Shown piece by piece: positions 3,504-6,059 of a DNA stretch of 6,059 nucleotides; positions within the stretch are counted from its first letter, which is position 1, and each line of letters opens with the position of its first letter. Location of the stretch: positions 1-6,059 of the forward strand of contig JAUXFU010000057.1 of assembly GCA_030622705.1 (NCBI GenBank), in the 5' to 3' direction. The notes below the pieces were generated by a model. That model had not been told where the DNA came from. It saw only the letters and a list, made by a program, of their open reading frames with translations, and did not search any database. This DNA comes from Candidatus Omnitrophota bacterium. Lineage in GTDB: Bacteria > Omnitrophota > Koll11 > Gygaellales > JAHJCI01. A program made the position numbers and the translations under genes.

Positions 3504-6059
3504 TCATTTAAGTTTCTTAGGGTGTCTTATTCTTAAATCCTCAAATATAAGATAAACGCTCGGAATAACAAATAAAGTCAGAATTGTTGACATGCTTAGT
3601 CCTCCGATGACGGTAATAGCCAAAGGCGACCAGAGGCTGGAAGATTCGCTTTTATCCAACGCCATTGGCAGGAAGCCGAATATGGTAGTTAGGGAAGTTA
3701 TGAGTATTGGCCTGAGCCTATCGCAAGATGCCGTGATTGCTACTTGACGCGCTTGGGTTTTATCAGCATAAAGAGTGCCGCCGGTGCGCTTTAAATAATT
3801 AATCCGGTCAATCAATATAATCGCGTTATTAACTACTATGCCGCCTAACATGATTGCGCCAAACATAACACCCATACCTATCGGCTTATTAGTTATGCGC
3901 AGGGCAATTATTGCCCCCATTGCCGCTAAAGGCACGGTAAGTAATATAATAAATGGTTGCTTAAACGATTCAAACAGGCTCGCAAGAATCATATACACAA
4001 GGGCTAAGCTTAAAATAAGCGCAGAGCCGAATTCTGCCTGGTTCCGGATCATCTTATCATAATTACCGCCAATTTGCCAAAAATAATCTTTAGGCAGCTT
4101 TAAATCCAAAAGCGCTGTTTTTACTTGTTTTGCGGCACTGCCCAATGAGGTACCTCCGGTATTAGCGCTGACCTGAATCATGCGCGATTTGTTTTTTCTC
4201 CAAATTTCACTTGGCCCCACCTCAAAATTAAAGTCAGCAAGCTGATTGAGGTAAATTTGTTCATTGTCAGGGGTAAGCATACTGATTCGGCGCAGGTCCT
4301 CAAACGTCCGGCGGAATCCTTCTTTCAGGCGTACAATTGTTTCGATTTCTTTCGCCGCACGTTTTTCCCCAGGGGTGAGTGTAGTTAATGTGCTGTAGTC
4401 GCTTGTTTTTTTTTGTATGGTTTGCGGAGAGAAACCGGGATGGTGCTGTGTACTAAGGGTTTCTTTCTTAAGCCGCAGCAGCGCTCCGGTTGTTCCCCGG
4501 TAGCGCGTGGCAACCAGGCCGCGCATTTGTGTATGTAAGCTAAGAGCAATACCTTCTACGCTTAAGCCAAAAAGGGCAGCCTGTCTTTTATTAATGCTTA
4601 AGTGCATCTCCGGCCGGCCTTCACGCATCCTGATTTTGACATCAGAAAATTTGGGGATAGGCTGTATCTTTTGCGCTATCTGAATTGCCATGGCCTTTAG
4701 TATTTCGTAATCATAGCCGTATAACTCAAGCAGGATTTCTTTTGTGCCTACCTCTTCGGGCTCTTCATAATAGATAAACGCCGGCTCAATCTTGTCTGTC
4801 AGGGGCCTTAGTTTTGCAATTACCTCAGCTGTTGAGAGCTTACGTTTATTTAAGGGCAGAAGTTCCACATATACCTTGCTTGACCAGGGCTCAATTTTGG
4901 CTGTAACGGTTTTGACCTGCGGCAGCTGAGAGATGATGTGTTCTACCCTGGCAACAACCTCGTTAGAAACGTCTAATCTTACTCCCGTAGGCATCTCAAC
5001 AAATACAGTAAATTTATTTTGTTCAGCTACTCCAATGAATTCTTTTTCTAAGTGCTGTGATTCCTGAAGCAGGCGCACAAAGGCAAACAGGACGAGAATG
5101 ATAAACAGATAACGCAGGCTCAGGCAATTAGCGAGAGTACTTTTATAAAAACGCATAATTTTCCCCTCGGGCTCCTGCGTCTGTGGAGGGGTTACTGCGG
5201 GGGCTTCTCCACCGGCGTTATTCTGCGCGGGGTGTCTGAATTTTAACCTCGCGGCTAACATCGGCACAAACATTAATGCGATTAGCAGAGACGCCAGGAG
5301 CGAAAAGGTAATTGTCAGGGCAATACTGCTGTAGAGCATCCTAATTTCGGGATTAATAAAGATTAAAGGCAGAAAGATAACCATGGTAGTAATGGTTGAG
5401 GCGACGATTGCCAGAATGATTTCGTTTGCGCCGGCAGTCGCCAGGTTCTTTGTTTCTTCGGGAGAAGGCGTAGAGTTTAAGAATTGCCTTGATCGTAGGA
5501 ATTCCCGTCTTTTCTTAAGGATATTTTCTAAGACGACAATGGAATTATCCAGCAGCATCCCGATACCCAGAGCAAGGCCGGTTAGGGTCATTACATTCAG
5601 CGTAAGTTTGCTAAAATACATTAAAAAAAAGGTAAACAGCACAGAGATGGGGATGGTAGCGGTAATAATAAGAACCTGGCGGGAGTTTCTCAAGAAAAGC
5701 AGAAGCACTATGGTTGCCAGAATCGCCCCAAATCCCAAAGAGCGCTCGACCTGGTTAACTGCCTTCTGGATGTGTTCAGCCTGATTAAAGGTAGGAGTAA
5801 TCTTTATGTCTTTTTCCAGGATTTCTTCTCTTAGAATCTTTATCTCTTTATTAATCAGCCGGGATATCTTGATGGTGTTACCGGTAGATTCCTTTTGAAT
5901 ATAAATGGAGACAACAGGTTGGGCATTTACCCGGGCAAAGGCAGTCGGATCCAAATATGAGTCATGAACTTTAGCGATATCCTTAAGCCGGACTACCGAA
6001 CCTTGTTTGGTAGTGGCAACTGCTAAGTTTTCAATCTCGCTGAGGGATTTGAATTCTCC
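3504..6059 (-). CDS. RND (HAE1-type) efflux transporter, inner-membrane pump (partial, N-terminus outside window)
   Basis: The frame is open from the right edge to a TGA at 3504-3506: 851 residues, numbered here from the edge. It starts at GEFKSLSEIENLAV...GSVVRLKDIAKV, a conserved porter-domain segment, so about 200-240 N-terminal residues (TM1 and the first porter half) are missing. Membrane helices TM2-TM6 lie at about 108-270 and TM7 at about 312-331; the second porter/docking half is 335-675; TM8-TM12 are at about 676-838. The TM4 relay motif reads GIGMLLDNSIVVLENI: D171 matches AcrB D407, while N172 replaces D408. In TM10 GGIVVNNAIILID puts N744 at the AcrB K940 position. RLRPILITSL in TM11 keeps the conserved Arg (783). 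The motif set fits HAE1 drug/lipophile exporters rather than metal (CzcA) pumps. It exports unknown substrates by proton (or other ion) antiport, working with the adaptor gene 40 bp downstream. A 48-residue polar stretch (523-570) looks like an insert in the second docking subdomain. An apparent TTG start at 5954 is internal, not real. Confidence 0.95.
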   Translation of the reverse strand, partial: GEFKSLSEIENLAVATTKQGSVVRLKDIAKVHDSYLDPTAFARVNAQPVVSIYIQKESTGNTIKISRLINKEIKILREEILEKDIKITPTFNQAEHIQKAVNQVERSLGFGAILATIVLLLFLRNSRQVLIITATIPISVLFTFFLMYFSKLTLNVMTLTGLALGIGMLLDNSIVVLENILKKRREFLRSRQFLNSTPSPEETKNLATAGANEIILAIVASTITTMVIFLPLIFINPEIRMLYSSIALTITFSLLASLLIALMFVPMLAARLKFRHPAQNNAGGEAPAVTPPQTQEPEGKIMRFYKSTLANCLSLRYLFIILVLFAFVRLLQESQHLEKEFIGVAEQNKFTVFVEMPTGVRLDVSNEVVARVEHIISQLPQVKTVTAKIEPWSSKVYVELLPLNKRKLSTAEVIAKLRPLTDKIEPAFIYYEEPEEVGTKEILLELYGYDYEILKAMAIQIAQKIQPIPKFSDVKIRMREGRPEMHLSINKRQAALFGLSVEGIALSLHTQMRGLVATRYRGTTGALLRLKKETLSTQHHPGFSPQTIQKKTSDYSTLTTLTPGEKRAAKEIETIVRLKEGFRRTFEDLRRISMLTPDNEQIYLNQLADFNFEVGPSEIWRKNKSRMIQVSANTGGTSLGSAAKQVKTALLDLKLPKDYFWQIGGNYDKMIRNQAEFGSALILSLALVYMILASLFESFKQPFIILLTVPLAAMGAIIALRITNKPIGMGVMFGAIMLGGIVVNNAIILIDRINYLKRTGGTLYADKTQARQVAITASCDRLRPILITSLTTIFGFLPMALDKSESSSLWSPLAITVIGGLSMSTILTLFVIPSVYLIFEDLRIRHPKKLK
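4350..4493 (-). other. Polar ~48-residue insert in the pump's second docking subdomain, containing an A9 tract
   Basis: Between MRGLVATRYRG and EIETIVRLKEGFRRTFEDLR, where HAE1 pumps usually pass almost directly from one strand to the next, this pump has about 48 extra residues rich in Thr, Ser, Lys and Gln (LSTQHHPGFSPQTIQKKTS, then TLTTLTPGEKRAAK). By comparison with AcrB this is the hairpin region of the DC docking subdomain, at the periplasmic top of the pump near the adaptor. The reading frame continues cleanly through it. The coding strand has nine consecutive A (4406-4414) encoding Gln-Lys-Lys. The family alignment is from memory, so the exact limits are approximate. Confidence 0.5.

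Noticed and set aside
3069..3511. Two overlapping plus-strand open frames of about 145 codons
   Set aside because: Both are antisense to the adaptor N-terminus and its strong ribosome binding site; no domain seen.
3838..4062. Plus-strand open frame of 74 codons
   Set aside because: Antisense to the TM8-TM10 region of the pump; its hydrophobic runs are the mirror of the membrane helices.
5383..5784. Plus-strand open frame of 133 codons
   Set aside because: Antisense to TM2-TM5 of the pump, with no start signal or domain.
5952..5954. TTG as the start codon of the pump gene
   Set aside because: The frame continues upstream without a stop to the window edge and encodes a conserved porter-domain segment (GEFKSLSEIENLAV, VVRLKDIAKV), so the TTG is an internal Leu codon.

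Overview
The window comes from a bacterium with a Gram-negative type (diderm) envelope: it carries an inner-membrane RND efflux pump and its periplasmic adaptor. Base composition is moderate to slightly AT-rich by eye. The style of the genes (a FIST sensor beside a membrane-anchored GAF sensor, an HAE1-type pump with Asn residues in its relay, and short GCGGATT-type intergenic repeats) would fit an uncultured lineage such as Omnitrophota. That taxonomic guess is weak and comes from resemblance only. All four protein genes are on the minus strand; a single tRNA gene is on the plus strand.

Right half (2237-6059, minus strand): a large RND/HAE1-family efflux transporter enters from the right edge with its N-terminal ~200-240 residues missing, and runs to a TGA at 3504. 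After a 38-40 bp gap with a strong Shine-Dalgarno comes a 408-residue membrane-anchored periplasmic adaptor (membrane fusion protein). The order pump-then-adaptor is the reverse of the usual adaptor-then-pump order. No outer-membrane TolC-like channel is visible here; it may lie to the right of the window or elsewhere. Together the two proteins would form the inner-membrane and periplasmic parts of a tripartite exporter; the substrate cannot be read from the sequence.

Middle (1868-2236): a compact intergenic island. It holds a tRNA-Glu(CTC) on the plus strand with a good sigma70-type promoter. The tRNA lies inside a 24/28-matching direct repeat of the GCGGATT type, one copy in the leader of the FIST gene and one just past the adaptor stop codon. 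Between the tRNA and the second copy lie two adjacent perfect hairpins built from four interchangeable TCCCGC/GCGGGA arms, each with a 17-nt loop, and then a short near-copy of the tRNA 3' end.

Left part (1-1867, minus strand): a stand-alone FIST-domain sensor protein (400 aa) followed, 2 bp later, by a membrane-anchored coiled-coil plus GAF-domain sensor protein that runs off the left edge and is probably a histidine kinase or cyclase. This tight pair looks like a two-protein signalling module; by analogy with NosP-type FIST proteins it may sense nitric oxide or another small ligand and control the partner, but that is inference.

No CRISPR array, transposase, integrase or rRNA gene is visible.
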